A stretch of 64,000 bases of DNA, from positions 248,001 to 312,000 of the forward strand of contig NZ_JYLO01000007.1 of NCBI RefSeq assembly GCF_001439845.1, given 5' to 3'. A model generated the notes under the pieces. It was not told where the DNA came from. It did no database searches and saw only the letters and a list, made by a program, of their open reading frames with translations. The first letter of the stretch is position 1; every line of letters begins with the position of its first letter. This document shows positions 10,970 to 20,860 of the stretch, in pieces. The stretch is from Pseudomonas lactis (GTDB taxonomy: Bacteria > Pseudomonadota > Gammaproteobacteria > Pseudomonadales > Pseudomonadaceae). A program made the translations under genes and the position numbers.

Positions 10970-12649
10970 ATGAGCATGCTCAAAGACCCGTCTTCGAAAT
11001 ACCGCGCGTTCCCGACCATCGACATCCCGGACCGTACCTGGCCGTCGAAGACCATCACCCAAGCGCCTATCTGGTGCAGCTCCGACCTGCGTGATGGCAA
11101 CCAGTCGCTGATCGAGCCGATGGACGCGGTGAAAAAGCTGCGCTTCTGGAAGACCCTGGTGGCCGTTGGCGTGAAGGAAATCGAAGCCTCGTTCCCGGCT
11201 GCTTCGCAAACCGACTTCGACTTCGTGCGTACCCTGATCGAAGACAACCACATCCCCGAGGACACCACCATCCAGGTGCTGACCCAGGGCCGTGAAGATT
11301 TGATCGCACGCACCTTCGAATCCCTGCGCGGCGCCAAGAAAGCCATTGTGCACTTGTACAATGCCACCTCGCCGTCGTTCCGCCGCATCGTGTTCAACCA
11401 GGACAAGGACGGCATCAAGGCCATCGCGGTCAACGCGGCCAAGCTGTTCGTCAAGTACGCTGCCCAGCAGCCGGAAACCCAGTGGACGTTCGAATACTCC
11501 CCAGAGACGTTCAGCGCCACTGAGCTGGAATTCGCCAAGGAAGTCTGTGACGCAGTGATCGAGGTGTGGAACCCCACGCCTGAGCACAAGATGATCCTCA
11601 ACCTGCCCGCCACGGTTGAATGCGCCACGCCGAATATCTATGCCGACCAGATCGAGTGGTTCGGTCGCCATATCAACCGTCGCGACAGCGTGATTATCAG
11701 CCTGCACACCCACAACGACCGTGGCACTGGCGTGGCGGCCACCGAGCTGGGCCTGATGGCCGGTGCCGACCGTGTTGAAGGCTGCCTGTTTGGCAACGGC
11801 GAGCGCACCGGTAACGTCGATCTGGTCACCGTGGCGCTGAACATGTACACCCAGGGCCTGGACCCGCAGTTGGACTTCTCCGACATCGACGGCGTACGCA
11901 AAGTGGTCGAGGAATGTAACCAGATCCAGGTGCACCCACGTCACCCATACGTCGGCGACTTGGTACACACCGCGTTCTCCGGCTCGCACCAGGACGCGAT
12001 CCGTAAAGGCTTCTCCCAGCAGAAAGACGATGCCTTGTGGGAAGTGCCGTACTTGCCGATCGACCCGGCCGATATTGGCCGCAGCTACGAGGCAGTGATC
12101 CGTGTGAACAGCCAGTCGGGTAAAGGCGGTATCGCCTACCTGCTGGAGCAGGAATACGACATCAGCTTGCCGCGTCGCATGCAGATCGAGTTCAGCCAGG
12201 TGGTACAGGCCGAAACCGACCGCGTGGGCCTGGAGATGACCGCACCACAGATCTACGCCTTGCTGCAGCGTGAATACCTGCAAGCCAACACGCCGTACGC
12301 GTTGGTCAGCCACCGCCTGCAGGAAGAGAATGGCAACAGCTTTGTCGAGGTGGAAGTTTCCGGCAAAGGCCAGGGCGAAACCAACCTGCATTGGAAGGGC
12401 AAAGGCAACGGTGCGTTGGAAGCGCTGGTAGCGGGCCTGCCGATTGGCGTGGAGATCATGGACTACAACGAGCACGCGATTGGTGCGGGTACCAATGCCA
12501 AGGCGGCGGCTTACATTGAACTGCGCGTGAACGGCGAACGCCCGGTGCATGGTGTGGGGATCGATGAAAACATTACTACCGCCAGCTTCAAGGCGCTGTT
12601 CAGTGCGTTGAACCGTTCGTTGAGCCAGTTGGAAGCCAAAGCCGCGTAA
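10970..12649 (+). CDS. leuA: 2-isopropylmalate synthase
   Basis: Condenses 2-ketoisovalerate with acetyl-CoA to 2-isopropylmalate, the first step of leucine synthesis. The start is the ATG at 10970, preceded by CAAGGATTTCCCG and giving [14 protein letters not shown]. An upstream in-frame start would add a low-complexity tail. The 559 residues match the long LeuA form of Pseudomonas. The HMGL-like TIM barrel holds the metal and substrate sites [11 protein letters not shown] near the N-terminus and [11 protein letters not shown] (HxH metal ligands). The C-terminal (beta)-alpha regulatory domain, which binds leucine in the family, ends near [16 protein letters not shown]. It appears monocistronic, with a hairpin after the stop. 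Confidence 0.97.
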   Translation: MSMLKDPSSKYRAFPTIDIPDRTWPSKTITQAPIWCSSDLRDGNQSLIEPMDAVKKLRFWKTLVAVGVKEIEASFPAASQTDFDFVRTLIEDNHIPEDTTIQVLTQGREDLIARTFESLRGAKKAIVHLYNATSPSFRRIVFNQDKDGIKAIAVNAAKLFVKYAAQQPETQWTFEYSPETFSATELEFAKEVCDAVIEVWNPTPEHKMILNLPATVECATPNIYADQIEWFGRHINRRDSVIISLHTHNDRGTGVAATELGLMAGADRVEGCLFGNGERTGNVDLVTVALNMYTQGLDPQLDFSDIDGVRKVVEECNQIQVHPRHPYVGDLVHTAFSGSHQDAIRKGFSQQKDDALWEVPYLPIDPADIGRSYEAVIRVNSQSGKGGIAYLLEQEYDISLPRRMQIEFSQVVQAETDRVGLEMTAPQIYALLQREYLQANTPYALVSHRLQEENGNSFVEVEVSGKGQGETNLHWKGKGNGALEALVAGLPIGVEIMDYNEHAIGAGTNAKAAAYIELRVNGERPVHGVGIDENITTASFKALFSALNRSLSQLEAKAA

Positions 12650-12668
12650 GCATTGCCGTAATGCAAAA

Positions 12669-12694
12669 GGCCCCTGGGTGAGAATCCAGGGGCC
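12669..12694 (+). terminator. Hairpin terminator after leuA
   Basis: A 9-bp perfect stem (GGCCCCTGG/CCAGGGGCC) with an 8-base loop lies 19 bp after the leuA stop. The tail TGATCGTT is T-poor, so termination strength is uncertain. Confidence 0.6.
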
Positions 12695-12697
12695 TGA

Positions 12698-12806
12698 TCG
12701 TTCCCACGCTCTGCGTGGGAATGCAGCCCTGGACGCTCTGCGTCCGCCCTTAGAAGCGGTACGCAGAGCGTCCCAAGAGGCGTTCCCACGCAGAGCGTGG
12801 GAACAA
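12698..12806. repeat. Palindromic repeat cluster, family C
   Basis: Four arms of the GTTCCCACGCTCTGCGTGGGAA type are nested: outer copies at 12698-12722 and 12781-12805, and inner GACGCTCTGCGT/ACGCAGAGCGTC copies. The whole block can fold into one long imperfect hairpin. This palindrome family is unrelated to the GTGGGAGC and TGTAGGAGC families elsewhere in the window. Confidence 0.85.
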
Positions 12807-12816
12807 TCTCAGAGCC

Positions 12817-13608
12817 TTAGACAAACTGAAAGCTATCGGCATCCAGGTTCGCCGGGAACCGCGTACGGTAAGCCGCCAGCTCCGCCGCATCCAGGATCAC
12901 CTGGAACACCCCATCCGCCTCACCCGCACTCAGCAACGTCTCCCCCTGAAAATCCAGCACCTGGCTATCGCCGGTGTAGGCAAAGCCCTTACCGTCCGTG
13001 CCGACCCGATTCACCGCCGCCACGTAACACAGGTTCTCAATCGCCCGCGCCGGCAACAGCCGATTCCAATGCTGACGCCGCGCACCTGGCCAGTTGGCGG
13101 TGTACAGCAGCAGGTCCGTATCCTGGGCATCGCGGCTCCACACCGGGAAGCGCAGGTCATAGCAGATCAGCGGACGAATGCGCCAACCCTTCAATTCGAA
13201 CTGCACCTGGCGCTCGCCTGGGGTGTAATGGTCATGTTCACCGGCCATGCGGAACAGGTGGCGCTTGTCGTAATGCAACACCTCGCCATCCGGCCGCGCC
13301 CACAGCAAGCGGTTGCGGTGGCTGCCATCGGCGGCCTGGATGATCACACTGCCGGTAATCACGGCCTGGTACTTTGCCGCTTGGGCCTGGAGCCAATGAT
13401 GGGTGGGGCCGTTTTCCGGCTCGGCGAGGGCTGCTGATTCCATGGAAAACCCTGTGGTGAACATCTCTGGCAGCACGATCAAGTCGGCGCCTTTGGCCTG
13501 CTCCAGCAGCAACTCGAAGTGTTCGAAATTGGCCTGGCGGTCATGCCAGGCTAGGCTCGTCTGCACCAGGGCAATGTTCAGATTGGGCAATGTACTCAGA
13601 TCACGCAT
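12817..13608 (-). CDS. Nitrilase-superfamily omega-amidase (YafV/Nit2 type)
   Basis: A 263-residue amidohydrolase starting at the ATG at 13608. The Glu-Lys-Cys triad is intact: E48 in VLPEMFTTGF, K115 in YDKRHLF and C149 in LICYDLRFP. Enzymes of this branch hydrolyse alpha-ketoglutaramate and alpha-ketosuccinamate to the 2-oxoacid and ammonia. Its first 13 bases overlap the end of the upstream aminotransferase gene. That matches the known pairing of glutamine transaminases with omega-amidases in methionine salvage, where the amidase pulls the transamination forward. Specificity is inferred from family and context. Confidence 0.9.
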   Translation of the reverse strand: MRDLSTLPNLNIALVQTSLAWHDRQANFEHFELLLEQAKGADLIVLPEMFTTGFSMESAALAEPENGPTHHWLQAQAAKYQAVITGSVIIQAADGSHRNRLLWARPDGEVLHYDKRHLFRMAGEHDHYTPGERQVQFELKGWRIRPLICYDLRFPVWSRDAQDTDLLLYTANWPGARRQHWNRLLPARAIENLCYVAAVNRVGTDGKGFAYTGDSQVLDFQGETLLSAGEADGVFQVILDAAELAAYRTRFPANLDADSFQFV

Positions 13609-14747
13609 AGTTTTTGCGCCGCATGTCGCAGCGTCTCCTCGCGTTTGGCAAAGCACAGGCGCACCAGGCGCTGGCCTTGGGGTGGGTGCTGGTAGAACAC
13701 CGAAACCGGAATGGTCGCCACGCCATGTTCGCGGGTCATCCACAGGGACATGGCCACGTCATCCAGGTCTGGGCGAATCTGCGAGTAATCCACCAGTTGG
13801 AAGTAAGTGCCGGTCACCCGGGTAAAGCTCAAGCGCGATGGCGCCAGCAGGTCGCAGAACAGGTCCCGCTTGGCCTGATAGAAGGCCGGCAGCTCTTCGA
13901 CATGTTCCGGGTGTTCGGCCATGAAGTCCGCCAAAGCGTACTGCAAAGGGGTCACGCCGCAGAAGTTGACATATTGATGCACCTTGCGCAGTTCGGCCGT
14001 CAGGGCCGGCGGCGCGACCACGTAACCGGTTTTCCAGCCGGTCACGTGATAGGTCTTGCCGAAGGAGCTGACCACAAAGGCGCGCTGATACAGTTCCTGA
14101 TGGGCCAATACGCTGACGTGGGGTACACCGTCGAATACGAGGTGCTCGTAGACCTCATCGCTGACCAGATAAATATCACGGTCGCGGATCAGTTCGGCCA
14201 ACTGGTCCAGCTCGGCGCGGCTGATCAGTGCGCCGGTGGGGTTATGTGGCGAGTTGATGATGATCATGCGGGTGCGCGGTGACAGCGCCGCCTTGATCTT
14301 CTCGAAGTCCAGGGCAAAACCGTCCAGGCTCAGTTGCACGTGCACGCAACGACCACCGGCCAGCTCCACCGAGGGCTCATAGCTGTCGTAGCTGGGGTCG
14401 AACACGATGACTTCATCGCCATGATGAATCACCGCCTGAATCGCGCAGAAGATCGCCTCCGTGGCACCAGGGGTGATGGTCACCTCGCTGTCGGCATTGA
14501 CTGTGGCGCCATAACTGCGAGCAATCTTGGCGGCCACCTGCTGACGCAACATGGGCAAGCCGGTCATGGGCGCGTATTGGTTGTGACCCAGAGCGATATG
14601 CTTGCCCACTGCGTCGAGCAAACCTTGCGGGCCATTGAAATCCGGGAAACCTTGGGACAGGTTGAGCGCGCCAGTTTCAGCGGCGAGTTGTGACATGGTG
14701 GTGAAAATGGTCGTGCTGACGTTTGGCAGCTTACTGGTGATCATCAA
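13596..14747 (-). CDS. PLP-dependent methionine/glutamine aminotransferase (YbdL type)
   Basis: A 383-residue class I/II aminotransferase. The PLP lysine is K231 in SSFGKTYHVTGWK. Other fold-type I landmarks are SPHNPTG (166-172) and SDEVYEHL, and an N-terminal SQGFPDF that is typical of the methionine aminotransferase/kynurenine-glutamine transaminase branch. It probably transaminates methionine and related hydrophobic amino acids or their ketoacids, using glutamine as one partner. The downstream omega-amidase overlaps it by 13 bp, so they are translated as a unit. It is the first gene of the pair, with 131 bp and the der terminator upstream. Confidence 0.9.
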   Translation of the reverse strand: MMITSKLPNVSTTIFTTMSQLAAETGALNLSQGFPDFNGPQGLLDAVGKHIALGHNQYAPMTGLPMLRQQVAAKIARSYGATVNADSEVTITPGATEAIFCAIQAVIHHGDEVIVFDPSYDSYEPSVELAGGRCVHVQLSLDGFALDFEKIKAALSPRTRMIIINSPHNPTGALISRAELDQLAELIRDRDIYLVSDEVYEHLVFDGVPHVSVLAHQELYQRAFVVSSFGKTYHVTGWKTGYVVAPPALTAELRKVHQYVNFCGVTPLQYALADFMAEHPEHVEELPAFYQAKRDLFCDLLAPSRLSFTRVTGTYFQLVDYSQIRPDLDDVAMSLWMTREHGVATIPVSVFYQHPPQGQRLVRLCFAKREETLRHAAQKLCVI

Positions 14748-14820
14748 AAGCCCCTGCAGGTGAGCCCCAAGTTTTAAGCTGCCTATTGCATCGGGTCAAG
14801 GCACAAACGGTCGCGCACAA

Positions 14821-14847
14821 AAAAGGGCTCCAAAGGAGCCCTTTTTT
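14821..14847 (-). terminator. Rho-independent terminator of der
   Basis: A 7-bp stem GGGCTCC/GGAGCCC (14825-14831/14835-14841) is flanked by A-rich and T-rich tracts on the two sides. It lies about 32 bp beyond the der stop on the minus strand. The symmetry means it could stop transcription in both directions. Confidence 0.85.
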
Positions 14848-14878
14848 GCAGCGTGTTGCTTACCACTCAAAGCTGCCG

Positions 14879-16348
14879 TTATTTCTTGTCACGGCGCTTC
14901 TTGTCGGCCTTCTTGTGGTGAGTCATCAAACGACGCTTCTTGTTCACCTGACGGTCGGTCAGTGTGTTCTTGTTGCCTTCGTATGGGTTATCGCCACCCT
15001 TGAACTCGATACGGATCGGCGTACCGACCAGCTTCAAGACACGGCGGTAGGTGTTTTCCAGGTAACGCACATACGACTTGGGCACCTTCTCGATCTGGTT
15101 ACCGTGGATCACGATAATCGGCGGGTTGGCACCACCCAAGTGGGCGTAACGCAGTTTGATCCGGCGGTTGTTGACCATCGGCGGTGCGTGCTCGCCCACC
15201 GCGTCTTCCAGGATCTGGGTGAGGCGGTTGGTCGGCCAGCGGGTGACCGCAGACTTGAACGAGTTCTGGACGGACGCGTACAGGTTGCCCACGCCAGTGC
15301 CGTGCAGTGCCGAGATAAAGTGGATATCGGCGAACTCGACGAAGAACAAGCGACGTTGCAGCTCGATCTTGACGAAATCACGCTCGCTCGGCGTCATGCC
15401 GTCCCACTTGTTGATCGCGATCACCAGGGCGCGACCGGCTTCCAGGGCAAAGCCCAGCAAGTTGAGGTCGTGGTCTACCACGCCTTCGCGGGCGTCCATC
15501 ACGAAGATCACCACGTTGGCGTCTTTGATGGCTTGCAGGGTTTTGACCACGGAGAACTTTTCAACTTCTTCGTGGATCTTGCCGCGCTTGCGCACACCGG
15601 CCGTGTCGATCAGCGTGTACTTTTCCTCGTTGCGTTCGAACGGGATGTAGATGCTGTCGCGGGTAGTACCGGGCTGGTCGTAGACGATAACGCGGTCTTC
15701 ACCGAGCATACGGTTGACCAGGGTCGACTTGCCGACGTTCGGGCGGCCGATGATAGCGATCTTGATACCGTCTTTTTCGCTCGGGCCAGGAATGCGCTTG
15801 GCTTCCTCGCCTTCAGCAACGATCTCTTCTTCGCCTTCTTCTTCCTCGACATCATCCTTGGGGAAGTCGCGCAGGGCGATTTCCAGCATCTGGGTGATAC
15901 CGCGACCGTGAGCACCGGCGACCGGGATCGCGTCACCCAGGCCCATCGGGCTGAATTCGGCACGGGCCGCCTCAGGATCGATGTTATCGATCTTGTTGGC
16001 GACCAGATAGGAACGCTTGTTGCGCTTGCGCAGGTGCTCGCCAATCATCTGGTCGGCAGCGGTGTAGCCCGCGCGGGCGTCCACCAGAAACAGCACCACA
16101 TCGGCTTCTTCGATAGCGAGCAGCGACTGCTCGGCCATCTTTTCGTCCATGCCATGCTCGTCACCGGAGATACCACCGGTGTCGACAATAATGTAGGAGC
16201 GCCCTTGCCACTTTGCCTCACCGTATTGGCGATCACGGGTCAGACCGGACAAGTCGCCGACAATGGCGTCACGAGTCCTGGTCAGGCGGTTGAACAAGGT
16301 GGACTTGCCGACGTTAGGTCGGCCCACCAGGGCGATTACGGGAACCAT
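14879..16348 (-). CDS. der: Ribosome biogenesis GTPase Der
   Basis: An essential double-GTPase that assists maturation of the 50S ribosomal subunit. The start is set at the ATG at 16348 ([17 protein letters not shown]) because GGAGAG sits at the right distance; an in-frame GTG four codons upstream is the alternative. The 489 residues contain two Ras-like G domains, each with GRPNVGKST, separated by a very acidic linker ([16 protein letters not shown]). A C-terminal KH-like domain ends in a basic Lys/Arg-rich tail. It is the last gene of the bamB block, separated from bamB by a terminator-like hairpin and a repeat, so it may have its own promoter. Confidence 0.97.
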   Translation of the reverse strand: MVPVIALVGRPNVGKSTLFNRLTRTRDAIVGDLSGLTRDRQYGEAKWQGRSYIIVDTGGISGDEHGMDEKMAEQSLLAIEEADVVLFLVDARAGYTAADQMIGEHLRKRNKRSYLVANKIDNIDPEAARAEFSPMGLGDAIPVAGAHGRGITQMLEIALRDFPKDDVEEEEGEEEIVAEGEEAKRIPGPSEKDGIKIAIIGRPNVGKSTLVNRMLGEDRVIVYDQPGTTRDSIYIPFERNEEKYTLIDTAGVRKRGKIHEEVEKFSVVKTLQAIKDANVVIFVMDAREGVVDHDLNLLGFALEAGRALVIAINKWDGMTPSERDFVKIELQRRLFFVEFADIHFISALHGTGVGNLYASVQNSFKSAVTRWPTNRLTQILEDAVGEHAPPMVNNRRIKLRYAHLGGANPPIIVIHGNQIEKVPKSYVRYLENTYRRVLKLVGTPIRIEFKGGDNPYEGNKNTLTDRQVNKKRRLMTHHKKADKKRRDKK

Positions 16349-16374
16349 GCGGCTCTCCACTTCGTTATTTCAGA

Positions 16375-16404
16375 AAATACAAAAGCCGCTGCAGGGCAGC
16401 GGCT
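16375..16404 (-). terminator. Hairpin terminator between bamB and der
   Basis: A perfect 9-bp stem AGCCGCTGC/GCAGCGGCT with a 3-base loop (16384-16404) is followed on the minus strand by TTTGTATTTT. This is a good intrinsic terminator shape just upstream of der. Confidence 0.7.
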
Positions 16405-16456
16405 GGTGCTCGGGGCGGCATTTGAAATGCCACATGCCCTGCTCTGGCACTACTAG

Positions 16457-16556
16457 TGTAGGAGCGAGCTTGCTCGCGAAAAAACCGAGAACGCCGCGTT
16501 TATCCAGAAAACCCGCGTTATCGTTGACGTCCTTCGCGAGCAAGCTCGCTCCTACA
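16457..16556. repeat. REP inverted pair with conserved spacer, family B (REPIN-like)
   Basis: Arms TGTAGGAGCGAGCTTGCTCG (16457 onward) and its inverse (ending 16556) enclose a spacer with GTTATCGTTGACGT. The spacer's reverse complement recurs in the copies at 57157 and 57992. The arms and spacer therefore travel together as a roughly 100-bp unit. Confidence 0.85.
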
Positions 16557-16608
16557 CAGAGCATTGAAGCAGGGCCGCCTGGGGGTTACCCCAAGCATAG
16601 TCAAACCT

Positions 16609-17760
16609 TTACTTGATGGTCAGGGCTTCCAGCTTGCCGCCGTTGCCATACACATAAAGCATGTTACCCACCACCAGCGGACGCGCACGCAGGCCGTCGC
16701 TGTCGATACGCTGGCGACCGACAAAACGACCGTCCACCTGGCTCAGCAGGTGCAGGTAGCCTTCGAAGTCACCCACCGCCACGTAGCTGGAGAAAACTTC
16801 CGGTGCCGACAGTTGACGGCGAGCCAGGGAGTCATTGCTCCACAGTGCAGTGGTGGAACGCTCATCGACACTTTCAACGGTGCCGGATGCCAGGCTCACA
16901 TAGACGCTGCCAAACCCTTGGGCGACACCCGCATAACTGGAAGCATCACGCTGCCAGTTGATGCGGCCGCTTTGCAGGTCCAGCGCGGCAACACGGCCCT
17001 GGTAGGTGGCGACGTAGATCGTTTCACCCGACAGCAGCAAGCCGCCGTCGATGTCCACAACGCGATCCAGTTCGGAACGACCTTGTGGGATAGCCACACG
17101 GGTTTCCCAGGCCGGCACGCCGTTCTGGGTATTGAGGGCAACCACTTTACCGGTCGACAGGCCTGCAACCGCGAGGTTGTTGGTCACAATCGGACCACTG
17201 GTACCACGCAGGGTCAACACCGCAGGGGTGCTGTCGTACAACCAGCGTTGGTCGCCGGTGGAGGCATCCAGGCCGATCACGCGGTCGTCCTGGGTTTGCA
17301 CCACGACGATATCGCCGTTGGTCGCCGGTGCCGAGAGCACTTCACTGGTCACGCGAGCGCGCCATTTCTCTTCACCGGTGCTGGAGTCCAGCGCGACCAC
17401 GTCACCCTTGAGCGTACCGATCAGCACCATGCCGTAGCCGACGCCCACACCGCCGGAAACCGGCAGTTCGAGGTCTTTCTTCCACTTGACGTCGCCGTTC
17501 ATGCGATCCATGGCAACTACAACGCCAGTGGAATCAGTGGCCACGATGTTGTCGCCGTCAATCGCCGGCTGCAACAGGTTATAGAGGTCGCCCTGCCCAT
17601 CACCAATGGATTGGCTCCATTGTTTTTGCAGGACCACTTCTTCCTTGAAGCTGGTCAGCTCGGCAGGCGGCAGTTCTTTTTTACTGTTGCTGCTGCAACC
17701 CGCGGCCAAAACGGCCAGAGCCAGCAATGCTGCATGTTTCCAACGGATCACGTCACGCAT
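16609..17760 (-). CDS. bamB: Outer membrane protein assembly lipoprotein BamB
   Basis: Lipoprotein scaffold of the BAM complex that inserts beta-barrel proteins in the outer membrane. The start is the ATG at 17760 (RBS AAAGGGG), giving 383 residues. A lipoprotein signal ends in LAVLAAGC with the acylated C22. The rest is an eight-bladed PQQ-like beta-propeller with repeated segments such as VVALDSSTGEEKWRARV, VIGLDASTGDQRW and VVALNTQNGVPAWE. It overlaps the end of yfgM by 8 bp, giving the well-conserved hisS-yfgM-bamB arrangement. Confidence 0.96.
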   Translation of the reverse strand: MRDVIRWKHAALLALAVLAAGCSSNSKKELPPAELTSFKEEVVLQKQWSQSIGDGQGDLYNLLQPAIDGDNIVATDSTGVVVAMDRMNGDVKWKKDLELPVSGGVGVGYGMVLIGTLKGDVVALDSSTGEEKWRARVTSEVLSAPATNGDIVVVQTQDDRVIGLDASTGDQRWLYDSTPAVLTLRGTSGPIVTNNLAVAGLSTGKVVALNTQNGVPAWETRVAIPQGRSELDRVVDIDGGLLLSGETIYVATYQGRVAALDLQSGRINWQRDASSYAGVAQGFGSVYVSLASGTVESVDERSTTALWSNDSLARRQLSAPEVFSSYVAVGDFEGYLHLLSQVDGRFVGRQRIDSDGLRARPLVVGNMLYVYGNGGKLEALTIK

Positions 17761-18394
17761 CCCCTTTGGCCAAGTCGTCGAGCTTGATTTGTAAGCCACC
17801 GACCGCCGCTTCATCAGACAGCGCCGCCTTGGCTTTTTGGTACGCAGCATGGGCTTCGTCGGTACGACCCAATTGGACCAAAAGGTCGCCCTTGAGCTCT
17901 TCGCGAGTGGCCACGAATGCCTTGTCAGCATCGCCGTCGAGCAGTTTGAGTGCTTCGTCAGCCTTGTTCTGTGCCGCCAATACCTGTGCCAGGCGCTGAC
18001 GTGCGATTTCACCCAGGGTCGGGTTGGTCGGCTTGTCGGCGATGGCCTTCAGCTCGGTGGCCGCGTCATCCAGCTTGCCGGTGTCGACCGCGACTTTCGC
18101 GACGAACAGGCTGCCGTATTGGGCGTAGGTGCTACCGCCGAATTCGTTTTTCAGCTTGCCGGCCAGGTCTGCAACCTGCGCAGGATCAGGCTTGCCGTCC
18201 GGTGTGAGGGTAGTTTCCAGCAATTGCTGATAAACGATCGAGGCGCCTTGGGACTGGTTGGCCTGATACTTGGTCCAGGCTTGCCAGCCGAACACCACCA
18301 CTAAAGCCAGCAGACCGCCCGTAACCAGGGGCTTGCCGTTACGCTGCCACCAGTCCTTGAACTCGGCCAGTTGCTCATCATCAGTACTCGACAC
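17753..18394 (-). CDS. yfgM: YfgM-family tetratricopeptide membrane protein
   Basis: A 213-residue inner-membrane protein. It has a short cytoplasmic N-terminus (DEQLAEFKDWWQRNGK), one membrane helix (about 22-42) and a periplasmic TPR-like domain. The family associates with the SecYEG translocon and periplasmic chaperones such as PpiD in E. coli. The gene sits between hisS and bamB, its usual place, and its stop overlaps the bamB start. It also resembles the ancillary SecYEG translocon subunit domain family. Confidence 0.92.
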   Translation of the reverse strand: MSSTDDEQLAEFKDWWQRNGKPLVTGGLLALVVVFGWQAWTKYQANQSQGASIVYQQLLETTLTPDGKPDPAQVADLAGKLKNEFGGSTYAQYGSLFVAKVAVDTGKLDDAATELKAIADKPTNPTLGEIARQRLAQVLAAQNKADEALKLLDGDADKAFVATREELKGDLLVQLGRTDEAHAAYQKAKAALSDEAAVGGLQIKLDDLAKGDA

Positions 18395-18435
18395 CCCAAT
18401 ACTCCTTAATCGCTAAATTCGGCTGTTCGACAGCT

Positions 18436-19725
18436 TCAACCCTGCACGACGCAGGTGGCCAAGTGCGCAGCGAGCGCATCAAAGGCAATGTTCTGTTGTT
18501 CGCCCTGGCCACGCAGGGGTTTGAAACCTACCACTTGCTGGGCCAGCTCGTCATCGCCGAGGATCAGTGCGTACAGCGCACCGCTCTTGTCGGCCTTCTT
18601 GAACTGGCTCTTGAAGCTACCAGCGCCGGCATTAACCTGCAGGCGCAGGCTCGGCAGTTGGTCACGTACTTTTTCGCTCAAGGCCAGGGCCGCCAATTCG
18701 GCAGCCTCGCCGAAGGCGCACAGGTACACGTCCACCTGGCGGGAAATCTCTTGCGGGACCTGCTCCAGGGTTTCCAGCAGCAGGATCAGCCGCTCAATGC
18801 CCATGGCAAAGCCTACGCCCGTGGTCGGCTTGCCGCCCATTTGCTCGACCAAGCCGTCGTAGCGACCACCGGCACACACGGTGCCCTGGGCGCCGAGCTT
18901 GTCGGTGACCCACTCGAACACGGTCTTGCTGTAGTAGTCGAGGCCACGCACCAGCTTGGGGTTGATCACGTAGGGAATACCGGCTGCATCCAGGCGAGCC
19001 TTGAGGCCCTCGAAGTGCACGCGGGACTCGTCGTCCAGGTAATCGGCCATTTTCGGCGCATCGACCAGCACGGCCTGGGTGTCGGCGTTCTTGGTATCCA
19101 GGACGCGCAACGGGTTGGATTTCAGACGGCGTTGGCTGTCTTCGTCCAGTTTGTCCAGGTGGGCGGACAGGTACTCGACCAGGGCTTCGCGGTAGCGCCC
19201 ACGGGACTCGCTGGTGCCCAGGCTGTTGAGTTCAAGCTTGACCGCATCACGAATGCCCAACTGGCCCCATAGGCGCCAGGTCAGCACGATCAGCTCGGCG
19301 TCGATGTCCGGGCCGTCCAGGTTGAAAACTTCGCAACCGATCTGGTGGAACTGGCGATAACGGCCTTTCTGAGGGCGCTCGTGGCGGAACATCGGGCCGA
19401 TGTACCACAGCTTCTGGGTCTGGCCACCACCGGTGATGCCATGTTCCAGTACGGCGCGCACGCACGCGGCAGTGCCTTCCGGACGCAGGGTCAGGGAGTC
19501 GCCGTTGCGGTCTTCAAAGGTGTACATCTCTTTTTCGACGATGTCGGTCACTTCACCGATGGAGCGCTTGAACAGTTCGGTGAACTCGACGATCGGCATG
19601 CGGATCTGCTTGTAACCGTAGTTATCCAGCAGGCGCGCGACCGTGCTCTCGAAGTAGCGCCACAGTGGCGTCTGCTCCGGCAGGATGTCGTTCATGCCAC
19701 GAATGGCTTGCAGAGACTTGCTCAC
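18436..19725 (-). CDS. hisS: Histidyl-tRNA synthetase
   Basis: Charges tRNA-His. The 429-residue class II synthetase has motif 1 near residues 45-85, motif 2 around [21 protein letters not shown] (about 112-132), the histidine-specific loop [15 protein letters not shown], and motif 3 near [13 protein letters not shown]-terminal anticodon-binding domain follows from about 330. It lies 41 bp upstream of yfgM and 23 bp downstream of ispG in a tight minus-strand operon. Confidence 0.98.
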   Translation of the reverse strand: MSKSLQAIRGMNDILPEQTPLWRYFESTVARLLDNYGYKQIRMPIVEFTELFKRSIGEVTDIVEKEMYTFEDRNGDSLTLRPEGTAACVRAVLEHGITGGGQTQKLWYIGPMFRHERPQKGRYRQFHQIGCEVFNLDGPDIDAELIVLTWRLWGQLGIRDAVKLELNSLGTSESRGRYREALVEYLSAHLDKLDEDSQRRLKSNPLRVLDTKNADTQAVLVDAPKMADYLDDESRVHFEGLKARLDAAGIPYVINPKLVRGLDYYSKTVFEWVTDKLGAQGTVCAGGRYDGLVEQMGGKPTTGVGFAMGIERLILLLETLEQVPQEISRQVDVYLCAFGEAAELAALALSEKVRDQLPSLRLQVNAGAGSFKSQFKKADKSGALYALILGDDELAQQVVGFKPLRGQGEQQNIAFDALAAHLATCVVQG

Positions 19726-19748
19726 ATCAGATCCTTAAATTCGGTCAA

Positions 19749-20858
19749 TCAGCCGCGAGCGATCAGCGCTGCGTCAGCGGCGACCTTCTCGGCCGCTTTC
19801 TCGCGGATCAGCTTTTCCAGCTCATCCACCAGATTGTCATTCGTTAGCTTCTGCGACGGCTTACCGTCGATGTAAATCAGGTTCGGTGTACCACCGGTCA
19901 GGCCCACGTGGGCCTCTTTGGCCTCACCCGGCCCGTTGACCACACAACCGATCACTGCGACATCCAGCGGCACCAGCAGGTCTTCGAGGCGCAACTCCAG
20001 GTCGTTCATGGTTTTCACCACGTCGAAGTTCTGCCGCGAGCAACTCGGGCAGGCGATGAAGTTGATACCACGGGAACGCAAACGCAGGGATTTGAGAATG
20101 TCGTAGCCGACCTTCACTTCCTCTACGGGGTCTGCCGCCAGGGAGATGCGGATAGTATCGCCAATCCCTTCGGCGAGCAGCATACCGAGACCCACCGCAG
20201 ATTTCACCGTGCCTGAGCGCAAACCGCCCGCTTCAGTGATACCCAGGTGCAACGGTTGCACGATTTCCTTGGCCAGCAGGCGATAGGCTTCTACGGCCAT
20301 GAACACGTCGGAAGCCTTTACGCTGACCTTGAAGTCCTGGAAATTCAGGCGTTCAAGGTGTTCAACGTGGCGCAGTGCAGACTCAACAAGGGCTGCCGGC
20401 GTGGGCTCGCCGTATTTTTTTTGCAGGTCTTTTTCCAGGGAGCCGGCGTTGACGCCGATGCGGATTGGAATACCACGATCCCGGGCAGCATCAACCACGG
20501 CACGCACGCGATCTTCACGCCCGATGTTGCCGGGGTTGATACGCAGGCAGTCCACACCCAGTTCGGCCACGCGCAATGCGATCTTGTAGTCGAAGTGAAT
20601 ATCGGCAACCAGTGGCACCTTGACCAACTGCTTGATACGACCAAAGGCCTCGGCTGCGTCCATGTCCGGAACGGACACCCGCACGATGTCCACGCCGGCA
20701 GCTTCCAGACGGTTGATCTGGGCCACGGTGGCGGCCACATCGTTGGTGTCGCTGTTGGTCATGCTCTGCACTGCGATGGGGGCATCGCCACCCACCGGCA
20801 CCGAGCCGACCCAGATCTTGCGCGATACGCGACGTTTGATTGGAGATTCGCCGTGCAT
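19749..20858 (-). CDS. ispG: 4-hydroxy-3-methylbut-2-en-1-yl diphosphate synthase (flavodoxin)
   Basis: Converts the cyclic diphosphate MEcPP to HMBPP in the MEP isoprenoid pathway with a [4Fe-4S] cluster. The 369 residues include an N-terminal TIM barrel and a C-terminal cluster domain. The three Cys ligands are visible as CPSC (C270, C273) and [10 protein letters not shown] (C305), with E312 as the probable fourth ligand. The start ATG lies 2 bp from the rodZ stop. As an Fe-S enzyme it depends on the isc system encoded a few kilobases away in the same direction. Confidence 0.98.
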   Translation of the reverse strand: MHGESPIKRRVSRKIWVGSVPVGGDAPIAVQSMTNSDTNDVAATVAQINRLEAAGVDIVRVSVPDMDAAEAFGRIKQLVKVPLVADIHFDYKIALRVAELGVDCLRINPGNIGREDRVRAVVDAARDRGIPIRIGVNAGSLEKDLQKKYGEPTPAALVESALRHVEHLERLNFQDFKVSVKASDVFMAVEAYRLLAKEIVQPLHLGITEAGGLRSGTVKSAVGLGMLLAEGIGDTIRISLAADPVEEVKVGYDILKSLRLRSRGINFIACPSCSRQNFDVVKTMNDLELRLEDLLVPLDVAVIGCVVNGPGEAKEAHVGLTGGTPNLIYIDGKPSQKLTNDNLVDELEKLIREKAAEKVAADAALIARG

Positions 20859-20860
20859 GA

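Noticed and set aside
10898..12550. 550-codon open frame antisense to leuA
   Set aside because: It is a shadow of a high-GC coding gene. It has no ribosome site or family motif, while the sense strand has full LeuA motifs.
12698..12806. CRISPR-like array
   Set aside because: The repeats are inverted palindromes with unequal spacing and no unique 30-bp spacers or cas genes; they fit the REP type.
14786..16456. 556-codon open frame antisense to der
   Set aside because: Shadow frame. The product is low-complexity and lacks motifs, and the opposite strand encodes the complete double GTPase.
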